The notes under the pieces: model-generated | What the model saw: only the letters and a program-made list of their open reading frames with translations | What the model was told of the DNA's origin: nothing | Databases searched by the model: none | Program-made: the position numbers and the translations under genes | Shown: in pieces, positions 34,433 to 43,605 of the stretch | Numbering within the stretch: position 1 is the stretch's first letter | How the letters are laid out: each line of letters begins with the position of its first letter | Source of the DNA: Desulfobacterales bacterium | Lineage (GTDB): Bacteria; Desulfobacterota; Desulfobacteria; Desulfobacterales; JAFDDL01 | Reading direction: 5' to 3' | Length of the DNA: 64,000 nucleotides | NCBI GenBank assembly: GCA_034003325.1 | Contig: JAVEYW010000016.1 | Location: forward strand, 53,526-117,525

Positions 34433-34462
34433 TTGACAATAAATACATGCAACTTCTATACA
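34433..34462 (+). promoter_or_regulatory. Possible sigma-70 promoter of the second alcohol dehydrogenase operon
   Basis: TTGACA at 34433-34438 and TATACA at 34457-34462 with an 18-base spacer. If used, transcription would start near the ATG at 34468, implying a leaderless message and excluding the ATG at 34447. Confidence 0.35.
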
Positions 34463-35610
34463 GAAGCATGGACGTCAGAAAATTCTCGATACCCGAAATC
34501 CTATTCGGCAGGGGAAGCCTGGCACTTGCCGCGCAGTGCGCCCGCCAACTCGGTGGGGAAAAGATATTTCTCGTCAGCGATGCCGGTCTGGAAAAAGCGG
34601 GCTGGGTACAACAGCTTTTCGATATTCTGAAGCGGGAAAACCTGGAATGGGTCTATTACGGCGATGTGGTCGCCAACCCGAGGGATTATCAGGTCAGCCG
34701 GGGGGCCAGGCTGTATCAAACCCACGGGTGTGACGTGGTCATGGCACTGGGCGGCGGCAGCCCCATGGACGCAGCCAAGGGCATTGCACTGGTGGCCAGC
34801 AATGGTGGTCGCGTCCATGATTACGAGGGCGCCAATCGCATTCAACAACCGCTGGCACCCATGGTATTTATTCCTTCCACGGCCGGCAGCGGCGCGGACA
34901 TTTCCCAGTTCGCCATTATCAATGATATGCAACGGCACGTCAAAATGTCCATTATCAGCCGCACCCTGGTGCCCAATATTTCCATCATCGACCCCGGTTT
35001 ACTCGAAACAAAGCCGAAACGGTTGATGATCGCTTCGGCCATCGATGCACTGGCGCATGCCGTAGAAAGCTATGTGTCACTCATTGCCAACAGCCTGACC
35101 GAAATTCATTCTTTAAAGGCTATCGACCTGATATTGGCCTGGCTTCCGGTAGCGCTGGAAACCCGCTCCCCGGAGGCATTGGAAAAACTCAGCCATGCCG
35201 CGACCTTCGCAGCCATGGCGTTTAGCAACGCCAGCCTGGGAATGCTTCATGCCCTGGCCCATTCCCTGGGGGGAAAACTCGATATCGTCCACGGATTGAT
35301 CCACCCGGTATTGCTGCCGCATGTCATGCGCTATAATTTGCCCGCCTGCGAGCAAAAACTGGCGGACATCGGCGAAATCATTCTGGGAAAACGGTTGCGC
35401 AGTGACGCGCAAACCGCGCTTTCCGGCATTGAACGGCTCGAGACCTATTGCAAATCCCTGAATGTTTCGACCCGATTGCGGGAAATTGTTTCGGACCCGT
35501 CGGCACTGGAACCGGTTTGCCAAATGGCAACCCATGACACCTGTCTGCTGACAAACCCCCGGCCCGCTTCGTGGGAGGATCTGCTGGGCCTCTGTAAGGC
35601 TTCCTGGTAA
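34447..35610 (+). CDS. Iron-containing alcohol dehydrogenase, second copy, in operon with a two-component system
   Basis: 387 residues from the ATG at 34447; the ATG at 34468 (MDVRKF) is an alternative start and fits the family N-terminus better. GGGSPMD (102-108), PSTAGSGAD (143-151), metal ligands D200, H204, H268 and H282 all present. It differs clearly from the first copy encoded in the opposite direction, so the two are not a recent duplication. The TAA shares one base with the ATG of a histidine kinase, so the dehydrogenase is translationally coupled to a signalling pair. I infer a sensing or autoregulated alcohol/aldehyde response; substrate unknown. Confidence 0.9.
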   Translation: MQLLYRSMDVRKFSIPEILFGRGSLALAAQCARQLGGEKIFLVSDAGLEKAGWVQQLFDILKRENLEWVYYGDVVANPRDYQVSRGARLYQTHGCDVVMALGGGSPMDAAKGIALVASNGGRVHDYEGANRIQQPLAPMVFIPSTAGSGADISQFAIINDMQRHVKMSIISRTLVPNISIIDPGLLETKPKRLMIASAIDALAHAVESYVSLIANSLTEIHSLKAIDLILAWLPVALETRSPEALEKLSHAATFAAMAFSNASLGMLHALAHSLGGKLDIVHGLIHPVLLPHVMRYNLPACEQKLADIGEIILGKRLRSDAQTALSGIERLETYCKSLNVSTRLREIVSDPSALEPVCQMATHDTCLLTNPRPASWEDLLGLCKASW

Positions 35611-36815
35611 TGAAAGACTTACCCAATATCGAAGATTTGATCGGCATCGGCCATACCAAGCTCGGCTTTTTCAAGGAAGTGCAAGAGAAAATAAGTCAGC
35701 TCCGAGCCTCAAACCTGGCCCTGAACCGCGAACGGCAGCAAGTCCAGGCCATTCTGGACGGCATCGGGGATGTTATTGCGTTAGTCTCCCTTGATTTTAC
35801 AGTCCGGGCGGTCAACCACAGCTACCATGGTATTTTTCCCCATTCCCATCCGGCCGACAAGACCTGCTACCAGATATTCCGCAACGGCTCATCCCCCTGC
35901 AAGGAGTGCCCGCTGGTCCTGGCAAGGCAAGAGAACCGTATTATCCGTCAAACCGCCATCATCCGCGTGGGTGAGCAAAACCGACAGTTTGAAATCACGG
36001 CCTCCCCGCTCAGAGACGCGAACCAGATACCAACAGATATCATTATCGTCAAACGCGATGTCACCCTCGAAAAAGCGTTTCAGGCAAAATTTTATCATGC
36101 TGAAAAGATGGCGACCATCGGGCTTCTGGCAGCCGGTGTCGCCCACGAAATCAACAATCCCCTGGCGGCCATCAGCGGATTCGCCGAAGGGCTTAAACGA
36201 CGCATCGCAAAACTTGAATTTTGCACGGCGCAAGGCAAGGATATTCGCGAAGATTTTCAGGAAAATATCAACGTCATTCTGACCGAATGCAATCGTTGCC
36301 GGGACATCGTGCAGGGCTTATTAACCTTCAGTCCCCGGAAAAACACCGAATTTTCACCCGTCGATATTAACGATCTGGTGAAGGTGGTGTTGCGGTTGTT
36401 AAACCGCCAATTAAAGAAATTTTCCCGGGATTATGTGGTGCTGGCATTGAACGAGGCCCTTCCGGAAGTAAAGGGAGTCGCTGCGGAACTTGAACAGGTG
36501 ATATTGAATCTGATGCTCAATGCCATGGATGCCACGCGGGAAAAAGGCCAAATCCTCATCCGTAGCGGATTTGACAAAGAAAATAGGGTGTTCCTGTCAC
36601 TTGAAGACACCGGATGCGGCATTTCCGATGAAGATAAACCGAAATTATTTGAACCGTTTTTTACAACCAAGCCTGTCGGCAAGGGCATCGGCATCGGTCT
36701 TTCCACTTGTTATAACATCATTCAACAACACGGCGGGGAGATTCGCGTGAAAAGCAAATTGGGCAAGGGCGCCGTGTTCACGGTCCGGCTTCCCATTCCT
36801 CAGGGAGCGCCTTGA
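35610..36815 (+). CDS. PAS-domain histidine kinase
   Basis: 401 residues, no transmembrane segment, so cytoplasmic. Residues 35-155 are a PAS domain with cysteines in CYQIFRNGSSPCKECPL, a pattern common in PAS domains of anaerobes. The dimerisation helix has the H-box GVAHEINNPLAA with phosphorylated H179. ATPase motifs: N-box LMLNAMDAT, G1 DTGCGIS, F-box FEPFFTT, G2 GIGIGLST. Coupled to the dehydrogenase gene (one-base overlap) and one base from the regulator gene. The Cys-containing PAS could sense redox, metals or a small ligand, but this is not shown. Confidence 0.9.
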   Translation: MKDLPNIEDLIGIGHTKLGFFKEVQEKISQLRASNLALNRERQQVQAILDGIGDVIALVSLDFTVRAVNHSYHGIFPHSHPADKTCYQIFRNGSSPCKECPLVLARQENRIIRQTAIIRVGEQNRQFEITASPLRDANQIPTDIIIVKRDVTLEKAFQAKFYHAEKMATIGLLAAGVAHEINNPLAAISGFAEGLKRRIAKLEFCTAQGKDIREDFQENINVILTECNRCRDIVQGLLTFSPRKNTEFSPVDINDLVKVVLRLLNRQLKKFSRDYVVLALNEALPEVKGVAAELEQVILNLMLNAMDATREKGQILIRSGFDKENRVFLSLEDTGCGISDEDKPKLFEPFFTTKPVGKGIGIGLSTCYNIIQQHGGEIRVKSKLGKGAVFTVRLPIPQGAP

Positions 36816-36816
36816 C

Positions 36817-38172
36817 ATGATGCACTCGCAGACAGACCCGATACAAGTTCTCATGGTGGACGATGAGCAGTCCATTCGAAGGCTTGCCGAAAAGGAACTG
36901 GCTGCCGGCCATCGCCGAATCATAACCGCCGGTACGGCACAAGACGCGCTTCATGCATTCAAAAAAGAAGCCTTTGACGTGGTCATACTGGATATGAGCC
37001 TGCCGGATGGAAACGGGCTTGATCTTATGGCTCAGTTTCAGGAAATGCGCGCGGAAATCCAGATCATCATCATTACGGGCTATGGCGATATCGACAGCGC
37101 GGTGCAGGCCATGAAAATGGGGGCTTATGATTTCATCACCAAACCCTTCAGCCTGGACCGGCTGGAGTTGGTCATTGAAAAGGCGTACCAGCGTGTCTGC
37201 CTGTACCGGGAAAACAGACAATTACGACAATTCCAATCCGCCCAACCCCACCGGAAACTCATCGGACACTCGGAGGGCATGGCGACCGTTCGGCATCTGA
37301 TCGACAAAGTGGCGCCCACCCATGTGCCGGTTTTGATCACCGGTGAAAGCGGTACCGGAAAAAACGTGGTGGCCCAGCGCATCCATTCACTGAGTCTGCG
37401 TCGGGAACAACCGCTGATCACCAAAAATTGCGGCACCTTGCAAAGGGAGCTGATGAGAAGCGAGCTTTTCGGACACCGAAAAGGGGCTTTTACCGGTGCC
37501 GACGCCGCCCATGAAGGACTGCTCTCCATCGCACATAAGGGCAGTCTCTTTCTGGATGAAATCGGGGAGCTTTCTATGGAGGTTCAAAGTGCATTGCTTC
37601 GGGCACTTGAAACCCAAACATTTCGGCGTGTTGGAGATAAAGACGAAAAAAAAGTGGATATTCGCTTTATCTTTGCCACCAACCAGAATTTGAAGCAAGC
37701 CGTTGAATCCGGTCGCTTCAGTCAGGCGCTGTATTACCGCCTGAATGTGTTTACCATTCACCTGCCGCCGTTAAGGGAACGGCAGGAGGATATTCCGGCC
37801 ATCGTAGAATATTTTCTCGGCAGACTCTCGACCACGGGTACTCATTTTAAAATTTCCGACCGTGCCATGCAGTGTTTGCTGAGCTACGACTGGCCCGGAA
37901 ATGTTCGAGAACTTCAAAACGTCATGGAACGGGCCATGATTCTTTCGGACGGGGATTTGATTACTGATAAATACCTGCCGAAGGAAATGGTGGACAACAC
38001 CCCGAGCACGTCAACGAATTATCCTTTTCTTCAATTAAAAACGCTGGAAAAGGCGCATATCGCCAAGGTTCTTGCCTATTGCCACGGCAGCCGTTCCCGA
38101 GCGGCTGAGGCGTTGGGGATCGGGCGCAAAACCCTTTACCGGAAACTGAAGGAATACGATATGGACATCTGA
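36817..38172 (+). CDS. Sigma-54-dependent response regulator (NtrC family)
   Basis: 451 residues. Receiver domain with the acidic pocket DDE (15-17) and phospho-acceptor D59; central AAA+ domain with Walker A GESGTGKN (usually ...GKE), the sigma-54 contact loop GAFTGA, Walker B FLDEIG, and R-finger region; Fis-type helix-turn-helix at the C-terminus (SRSRAAEALGIGRKTLYRKLKEY). ATG at 36817 or 36820. Partner kinase lies two bases upstream. It is the natural candidate to bind the GGGTCA palindromes and activate the sigma-54 promoter of the divergent dehydrogenase. Confidence 0.93.
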   Translation: MMHSQTDPIQVLMVDDEQSIRRLAEKELAAGHRRIITAGTAQDALHAFKKEAFDVVILDMSLPDGNGLDLMAQFQEMRAEIQIIIITGYGDIDSAVQAMKMGAYDFITKPFSLDRLELVIEKAYQRVCLYRENRQLRQFQSAQPHRKLIGHSEGMATVRHLIDKVAPTHVPVLITGESGTGKNVVAQRIHSLSLRREQPLITKNCGTLQRELMRSELFGHRKGAFTGADAAHEGLLSIAHKGSLFLDEIGELSMEVQSALLRALETQTFRRVGDKDEKKVDIRFIFATNQNLKQAVESGRFSQALYYRLNVFTIHLPPLRERQEDIPAIVEYFLGRLSTTGTHFKISDRAMQCLLSYDWPGNVRELQNVMERAMILSDGDLITDKYLPKEMVDNTPSTSTNYPFLQLKTLEKAHIAKVLAYCHGSRSRAAEALGIGRKTLYRKLKEYDMDI

Positions 38173-38194
38173 TGGGGTTGTGCATGAAACCGGA

Positions 38195-39472
38195 TTAGTC
38201 AACTGCGTCTATCTGGACCTCGTAAATATCGATTTCATTTTCCTTGCCTTTAAGCTTTCGGCTCGCAAGCTGGTTAAGACCTTTTAAATCCGCTATCTCG
38301 CACCGCCCGTCCCCGATTAAATTCCGAACCGAACCACTCATCAGAATCTGGTTCGATTCGGCAATTGATTGAATCCGTTGCGCCACGTTGACCGTATCGC
38401 CGATAACCGTATAGTTCATATGCTCTTCCGAGCCGATGTATCCGGCCACCACCTCCCCGGCATTGATACCGACGGTCAGCTTTAACTCGGGCCACCCCTT
38501 GTGCCGATGCGCCTTGTTAAGCCCCTGCAAGGCCTTAACCATTTCAATCGCGGTTTGTACGGCGCGGTAAGGATCATCCTCATGGCTCAACGGCGCGCCG
38601 AAAACCGCAAGCATGCCGTCCCCCATTAATTTATCCAATGTTCCGTTATGGCTGAAAATAATCGGGGTCATTCTGGAAAAATAGGCATTAAGGATATTCA
38701 CAACCTGCTCGTGGTCTATTTTTTCAGACATGGAGGTAAAACCCTGTAAATCCGCAAAAAGGATGGTCACATACTTTCGCTCTCCACCAAGCCGAAGGTT
38801 TTCCTTCGTGTTCAGAATTTTTTCCTTCACCTGAGCCGGGAAAAACCGGCTGAGCGTTATCCGCTGCGTTTCTTCATTGACCAGTTGGCGATAAATTCGC
38901 GCCAGAATAATGCCGGTGGCAAAGCCATCCGCGACAAGATTTAAAAAGCGAAGCAAGTTCGGCTCAAAACCGCTGGCTTCCTTTCGATGCAACTTAAGAA
39001 CGCCGATACACCCCTTATTATGCAATATCGGCAGGCAAGCCAAAGCGGCCTCAACAGTATCAAAAGCAACCCTGCCCGCGGAAGCCGGAATACCTGAAAC
39101 CACCACGGGCTGCTTGGTTAAAAAAGCCTGTTGAGTCGCCTCCGTCTCCTGTTTTCGAAGGCTCTCCGATCGCTCCGGTTTTCCGGAAAAAGCCACTTCC
39201 TCAAGCAGTTGACTCCCCTGATTCAAGAGCATCAACGTCGCATTTTCAAAAGACAAATGCCGCACCAGGACGGACAATTGATTTTCCCAAAAGGCCTTGG
39301 TATCCAGATCATTGATAAATCTCAGCATTTCACCGAGTTCCTTGATGATGGACAACTCTTTTATCTTTTCCTCATACCCGGCCTGCATTTTCGCGACCTG
39401 AAATTTATATACATCCCGCTCCCGGGTTAACCGGGCGAGCAACGCTGTATCCGTTTGCTTTTTGGAAGCCAT
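38195..39472 (-). CDS. GAF-domain class III adenylate/guanylate cyclase
   Basis: 425 residues. An N-terminal coiled coil (8-40), a GAF domain (about 45-195), a short linker and a class III cyclase catalytic domain (about 230-400). Metal-binding Asp residues are D241 in FADLQGFT and D285 in MGDGMLAVFG; K281 in GTLDKLMGDG fits the adenine-selecting Lys, and VIGDTVNVAQRI contains the transition-state Asn. So ATP is the likely substrate. No membrane segment. The HDOD gene is 14 bases upstream on the same strand, so a two-gene operon is likely. Confidence 0.9.
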   Translation of the reverse strand: MASKKQTDTALLARLTRERDVYKFQVAKMQAGYEEKIKELSIIKELGEMLRFINDLDTKAFWENQLSVLVRHLSFENATLMLLNQGSQLLEEVAFSGKPERSESLRKQETEATQQAFLTKQPVVVSGIPASAGRVAFDTVEAALACLPILHNKGCIGVLKLHRKEASGFEPNLLRFLNLVADGFATGIILARIYRQLVNEETQRITLSRFFPAQVKEKILNTKENLRLGGERKYVTILFADLQGFTSMSEKIDHEQVVNILNAYFSRMTPIIFSHNGTLDKLMGDGMLAVFGAPLSHEDDPYRAVQTAIEMVKALQGLNKAHRHKGWPELKLTVGINAGEVVAGYIGSEEHMNYTVIGDTVNVAQRIQSIAESNQILMSGSVRNLIGDGRCEIADLKGLNQLASRKLKGKENEIDIYEVQIDAVD

Positions 39473-39486
39473 GTTAACGTGCTCCG

Positions 39487-41361
39487 CTATGAAATCGTGA
39501 AAAGATCATTGTTGTCCTCCAAAAGCGTCTTCATTTCCCGGGTGATAGCGTCAAGAGACGCTATGCTCATATCTCGGAAAAGTCTTTTCAACACCGTAAA
39601 TTGACCGAAGGTTAGACAGGGGGGCGGCACCATTTCTTCGGCAGGCGCCGATAACGCCGTCACCTGGTGGTAAAGATAGTCTGAAAGCCCTACGACAGCC
39701 GCCGGAAACATGGCCTCGGAAGACGCCATGGGTTGGTGATGACATAAAATGGCCTGAGATAGGCTCTCCGGTAAATTCCAGCGGGTCGCAATGATTTTGC
39801 CGATCATCGCGTGATTGAGTTCATATTTTTCTTCTTCCGCTTCAACAACGGGAATCTTATGTTTTATCGCCGTAGCATAGACGTCATTGTATAATTTTGG
39901 AAACTGTTCCATTAAAAAAATTTTTCCCGTGTCGTGCAGCAATCCGGCAGTAAACGCGCCCATGTTTTTGCATTCCGGTATCCTTCGCCCCAGGGTCTCG
40001 GCGATAATGGCGGTACCGATCGCATGGCGCCACAGGGCATGGGGAGTTGTCATGCCTTTAAAATGGATGTTCTGAAATGTTTTGGCAGCCGATATGCCAA
40101 AGGCGAGATTCTTTATCTCGTCGGTTCCGAGGATAATCACCGCTTCCTTGACCGTATCAATCTTTCTTGCAAATCCGTAAAAGGCCGAATTGACAATTTT
40201 CAACAACCGCAGCGTCAGAGCGGTATCCGTTTCGATCACCTTTGCCAGTGCGCCCACCATCGCTTCCGGATCCGAAAGAATGTTAAACAGCTTGACCGCG
40301 ATGCCGGGCAAAACCGGCAGCGACTCAACCGCCTTCAGTTTTAAGACAATACTATTGGCGTTTCTTTTCCGGTCAGCCAGGTTTTCTTCCAGGCCCATGG
40401 AAACAATCACTTCCGCCAAGTGTTTTTCCAACCGCGTGTCGGGTGCAACCTTCGGATTTGAATTAATGATCTTCTCGATTGCCGGAGCCAGCTTGTAGTC
40501 AAACGGAAGGCGGTATAAAAAATCTACCTGCTGCTTTCTGGTCAATTTGCTAAGGCCGTGCCACAACGCCTTGGCGTCCAACCCGAGAAGCCGCTTGATA
40601 AAACGACCTCTGGCGCGTGTGAAATACATCTGAATCGTATCAATTCTTCCCTGGTCACTGGCACCGATGACGCCGACGGGCAGCTGGCCTTTTGGTGCCG
40701 AACGAATGTCAATTCGCCCGACCGCATCGCTGACACACCGCTTTGGTTGCGCCTGCAAAAATAATTGGGGAAGGGTTCGGCCCTCATCCGGGAAAATGGC
40801 GCATCCGATTTTGACCGTATAGGGTACGGTCAGCAATTCCCGAAATGCCTGGTGAATCTTGTTCTGAACGAATGCAGCGCCTTTTCGATCCGTGGTAAAC
40901 CCTATCAGTAATAGCTGGTTTTCGTCCATACCGATCACGGTATCGCTTTCACGAAAATACGCACTGAATAAATACAAAAAATCACCCAACATCGATGGCA
41001 GCGATTCCTCCGGATTTTCGGGTATCGGATGCATCCAGAAAAGGCCGAGACAGGTTCTGCTTCGCAAGGCTTTGCTCATCTCTTTTCTTAAGATAGCAAA
41101 ATTCTTTTGCGGCATACTGACATGGCATTCCTCGTCCACCACGATCGGCTCTATCTCAGTGATACACCCCAGTTCGTCCAGGCTTGACTGAAGAATTTCC
41201 CCCTCTTTTTCGTTGGTGATGTTGCAAATAATCCGGGGCTGGTCGAGCATCAACTGCTTTATCTTCTGTTCGGGCAGGTAAATCCCCCGGCTGAAAATAG
41301 CCCGTATCTTCGAAAGATTGGCTTTCTTTGAAAATCTGCGGAGTATAAGCTGGTATGACAT
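39487..41361 (-). CDS. HDOD-domain signalling protein with degenerate GGDEF-like middle domain
   Basis: 624 residues from the ATG at 41361. The N-terminus (1-85) has a small alpha/beta repeat of the L7/L12 C-terminal-like or FIST-type length; residues 95-215 resemble a GGDEF fold (DTVIGMDENQLLLIGFTT ... VKIGCAIFPDEGRTLPQLFLQA) but without GGDEF, so catalytically dead. Residues about 340-560 are an HDOD domain (LPVLPGIAVKLFNILSDPEA, VNSAFYGF, GLLHDTGKIFL), a non-catalytic HD relative. HDOD proteins act in stress, motility or second-messenger networks. A longer frame adds 67 residues without a ribosome site or homology-like content. The cyclase gene follows. Confidence 0.8.
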   Translation of the reverse strand: MSYQLILRRFSKKANLSKIRAIFSRGIYLPEQKIKQLMLDQPRIICNITNEKEGEILQSSLDELGCITEIEPIVVDEECHVSMPQKNFAILRKEMSKALRSRTCLGLFWMHPIPENPEESLPSMLGDFLYLFSAYFRESDTVIGMDENQLLLIGFTTDRKGAAFVQNKIHQAFRELLTVPYTVKIGCAIFPDEGRTLPQLFLQAQPKRCVSDAVGRIDIRSAPKGQLPVGVIGASDQGRIDTIQMYFTRARGRFIKRLLGLDAKALWHGLSKLTRKQQVDFLYRLPFDYKLAPAIEKIINSNPKVAPDTRLEKHLAEVIVSMGLEENLADRKRNANSIVLKLKAVESLPVLPGIAVKLFNILSDPEAMVGALAKVIETDTALTLRLLKIVNSAFYGFARKIDTVKEAVIILGTDEIKNLAFGISAAKTFQNIHFKGMTTPHALWRHAIGTAIIAETLGRRIPECKNMGAFTAGLLHDTGKIFLMEQFPKLYNDVYATAIKHKIPVVEAEEEKYELNHAMIGKIIATRWNLPESLSQAILCHHQPMASSEAMFPAAVVGLSDYLYHQVTALSAPAEEMVPPPCLTFGQFTVLKRLFRDMSIASLDAITREMKTLLEDNNDLFTIS

Positions 41362-41541
41362 GTTCCATCTTTCAGGAATCGTGTTTGATAGGACTATTTC
41401 CCGGTTCGGTCTTGAATCGGGCAAACAGGGAAACACCATTCGGTGTGAACTGTCGCTTTTTTTAAACCAGTTGGCCGGCACAATCAATGCTAAAAAAAGG
41501 ATCACGCCCCCTGAACTGAAACAATCCGACCAAATTACATA

Positions 41542-41560
41542 GGGTTCGAAGCAGGAACCC
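41542..41560. promoter_or_regulatory. Palindrome GGGTTC-N7-GAACCC
   Basis: A perfect 6-bp inverted repeat with a 7-base centre, between the end of the ETF operon and the HDOD gene. Operator-like, but the regulator is unknown. Confidence 0.35.
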
Positions 41561-41641
41561 ACACCCGGTCACGGCAGGAAAAAATATCGAAGAACCGCTC
41601 GCTGACGGAGAAACCCATCGCATCAGTCAACATGAAAAACA

Positions 41642-41683
41642 AAAAGGCCCACCCCGTTCCAAAAGGATCAAAGCAGGCCTTTT
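41642..41683 (-). terminator. Terminator of the EtfBA operon
   Basis: AAAAAGGCC (41642-) pairs with GGCCTTTTT (from 41676) across a 25-nt loop; on the minus strand AGGCC...GGCCT is followed by TTTTG. Short stem but a good T-run. It may work in both directions. Confidence 0.6.
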
Positions 41684-41712
41684 TTTATTTAATAACTTAA
41701 TGAATCAAGCGC

Positions 41713-42684
41713 TTATTTAAGTTCTTTGACTTTTTCCGTCAATTCGGGAACAAATTCCAGTAAATTTTGAACCACACCCACATCGGCGATCTGGAAGATC
41801 GGGGCCTTGGCGTTTTTATTGACGGCGACGATGTAGGGATTACCCTTGATACCGCCCACATGCTGAAAAGAGCCGCTGATGCCGAGGGCCAGGTAAACCT
41901 TGGGCTTGACCGTCAGACCGCTGGTTCCCACCTGCCGGGACTTATCAAGCCACTTGGCGTCCACGATGGGTCGCGAACAGCAGACATCGCCGCCCATAGC
42001 CTTGGCCAGCTCATTAACGATTTCAAGGTTCTCCTCATCTTCAACCCCGCGGCCGACCGCCACGAGAATCTCGGACGCCGTAATATCAACATCTCCCTTT
42101 TCGGCTTCAACCATTTCGATAAATTTGCGGCCAACAGTCAAATCCCCTGCAGCCCCCGATTTATCAACCACCTGACCACCGCCCGCGGCTTCCGCCGCCA
42201 CAAAGCTGCCGGGCCGAATGGTAATGACCGCGCCGGCCGACACATCGCAGGCCACATGGGTGCTTACCTGGCCGCTGTATTCCTGGCGAACCAGTTTAAG
42301 CGTGTCGCCATCCAGGCTGTCCACGCCGACCACATCGGCAACGTAGGTGGCATTCATGTTGACGGATAGGCCCGGCGCCACATCCATCCCCAGGTGCTCA
42401 TGGGGAATCAGCACGATGGAACCCGCAGGCAGCAGGTTGGCAAGCGCTTTTTGAACCACTGCGCCATTGCGATCGGCCAGCGCCGCATTATCAATTTTCC
42501 ATACCTCGGCAAATGCTCCGGCTGCTTCCTTGCACACTGCATCCAGATCTCCGCCATTACCGGTCAGCACCGCCGTTACCGCCGCACCGGCATCCATTTT
42601 TTTGGCCGCCGCCAGCAATTCCAACGCCGAGTCATCCACTTTGCCGTTATTATAGGTAATATAAGCAAAAAATTGTTTCGCCAT
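41713..42684 (-). CDS. etfA: Electron transfer flavoprotein, alpha subunit
   Basis: 323 residues. The N-terminal ETF domain (1-190) and the C-terminal FAD-binding domain with VGRGVEDEENLEIV, SRPIVDAKW, VGTSGLTVKPKVYLALGISGSFQHVGGIKG and NKNAKAPIFQIADVGVV, the usual EtfA signature. It accepts electrons from acyl-CoA dehydrogenases. The ATG at 42684 overlaps the TAA of etfB by one base (TAATG). A normal, non-bifurcating form is suggested by the context with a dedicated quinone oxidoreductase. Terminator follows. Confidence 0.95.
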   Translation of the reverse strand: MAKQFFAYITYNNGKVDDSALELLAAAKKMDAGAAVTAVLTGNGGDLDAVCKEAAGAFAEVWKIDNAALADRNGAVVQKALANLLPAGSIVLIPHEHLGMDVAPGLSVNMNATYVADVVGVDSLDGDTLKLVRQEYSGQVSTHVACDVSAGAVITIRPGSFVAAEAAGGGQVVDKSGAAGDLTVGRKFIEMVEAEKGDVDITASEILVAVGRGVEDEENLEIVNELAKAMGGDVCCSRPIVDAKWLDKSRQVGTSGLTVKPKVYLALGISGSFQHVGGIKGNPYIVAVNKNAKAPIFQIADVGVVQNLLEFVPELTEKVKELK

Positions 42685-43475
42685 TACTTGATCCCTCCTT
42701 TGGCTTTTAAGAGTTCAACCAGTTTCGTGGCGATCTCTTCCATGCTTCCTTCAAGAATTTCAGCGCCATCTCCCATCTGGGGGACAAAATAATCGATCCG
42801 TTTGACTTTGGCACCGGCCGCGCCAACGGCACCGGCGGAAAGGCCCAGATCCGCCGCTCCCTTTACCGGAATGTCCACGGAAGCCACTTTGCGAATTCCG
42901 CGAATCCCCACATAGCGCGGTTCATTGATACCGGTCTGAATCGAGAGCACGCAAGGCAGATCAATCTCATTCATCTCCTGGTTTCCGCCGGCAACTTCCC
43001 GTCCCACCTTGAGTTTCTTATCATTCAGCACTTCCACCGAGCTGACCAGAGAGGCATACGGTACATTCAACATCGCGGCCAGCATGCCGCCCACCTGGCC
43101 CGCGCCGTCATCCGCCTGAGCACCGGTCAGAATAAGATCATATTTACCTTTTTCCACCACCCCTTTGAGAATCGTGGCGACACCTTTTCCATCGGAACCT
43201 TCAAAGGCATTGTCGTTACAGTGAATACCGTTATCTGCACCCATGGCCATTTCTCGACGCAATACCTCGTCGGCCTCATCATCCCCCACGGTCACGACGG
43301 TGACAGAACCGCCGACATTGTCGCGAATCTGAATGGCTTCTTCCACTGCGTAGTTGTCCCACTCGTTGACCGAATAAACCAGGTCATCGCGCTGAATATC
43401 GGATCCGCTCGCGTTCACCGCTATTTCATTTTCCGAGGTATCCGGTACTCGCTTGACGCATACTAAGATTTCCAT
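42684..43475 (-). CDS. etfB: Electron transfer flavoprotein, beta subunit
   Basis: 263 residues. Starts MEILVCVKRVPDTSE, the conserved EtfB N-terminus; other features are DLVYSVNEWDNYAVEEAIQIRD, VGDDEADEVLRREMAMGAD and LTGAQADDGAGQVGGMLAAML. AMP/FAD-binding partner of EtfA. The ATG at 43475 has GGAGG nine bases upstream, which decides against the start five codons earlier. It lies 130 bases downstream of the Fe-S quinone oxidoreductase gene on the same strand, so one operon is likely. Confidence 0.95.
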   Translation of the reverse strand: MEILVCVKRVPDTSENEIAVNASGSDIQRDDLVYSVNEWDNYAVEEAIQIRDNVGGSVTVVTVGDDEADEVLRREMAMGADNGIHCNDNAFEGSDGKGVATILKGVVEKGKYDLILTGAQADDGAGQVGGMLAAMLNVPYASLVSSVEVLNDKKLKVGREVAGGNQEMNEIDLPCVLSIQTGINEPRYVGIRGIRKVASVDIPVKGAADLGLSAGAVGAAGAKVKRIDYFVPQMGDGAEILEGSMEEIATKLVELLKAKGGIK

Positions 43476-43605
43476 AAATGTTCCTCCCACATTCTTAAGT
43501 GTTCAAGACAATATGAGGCGTTTTCCCTCATGCCAAGTCCTTCATGGCGTTCCGGAACAACCCGGCCGGGGTGAGGCGCCCACAGTCAATTCGTTACATA
43601 TCCGG

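Larger units (their letters stand above)
34044..34446. other. Divergent control region of the two alcohol dehydrogenases
   Basis: 400 bases that hold a minus-strand sigma-54 promoter (34151-34167), a palindrome GGGTCA-N3-TGACCC (34313-34327), a third half-site (34344-34351), a Fur-like box (34385-34403) and a plus-strand TTGACA element. Together they suggest a shared control region. Confidence 0.6.
41362..41712. other. Gap between the HDOD gene and the ETF operon end
   Basis: 350 bases with the ETF terminator (41642-41683) and a GGGTTC-N7-GAACCC palindrome (41542-41560). The palindrome lies upstream of the HDOD gene by about 180 bases. Not a tRNA although GGTTCGAA resembles a T-loop. Confidence 0.45.

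Noticed and set aside
41472..41490. Sigma-54-like GGCAC...TGCT on the plus strand upstream of the HDOD region
   Set aside because: No plus-strand gene follows it, so it has nothing to transcribe.
41543..41560. tRNA T-loop-like GGTTCGAA
   Set aside because: No acceptor stem, anticodon arm or CCA end around it; it is part of a GGGTTC/GAACCC palindrome.
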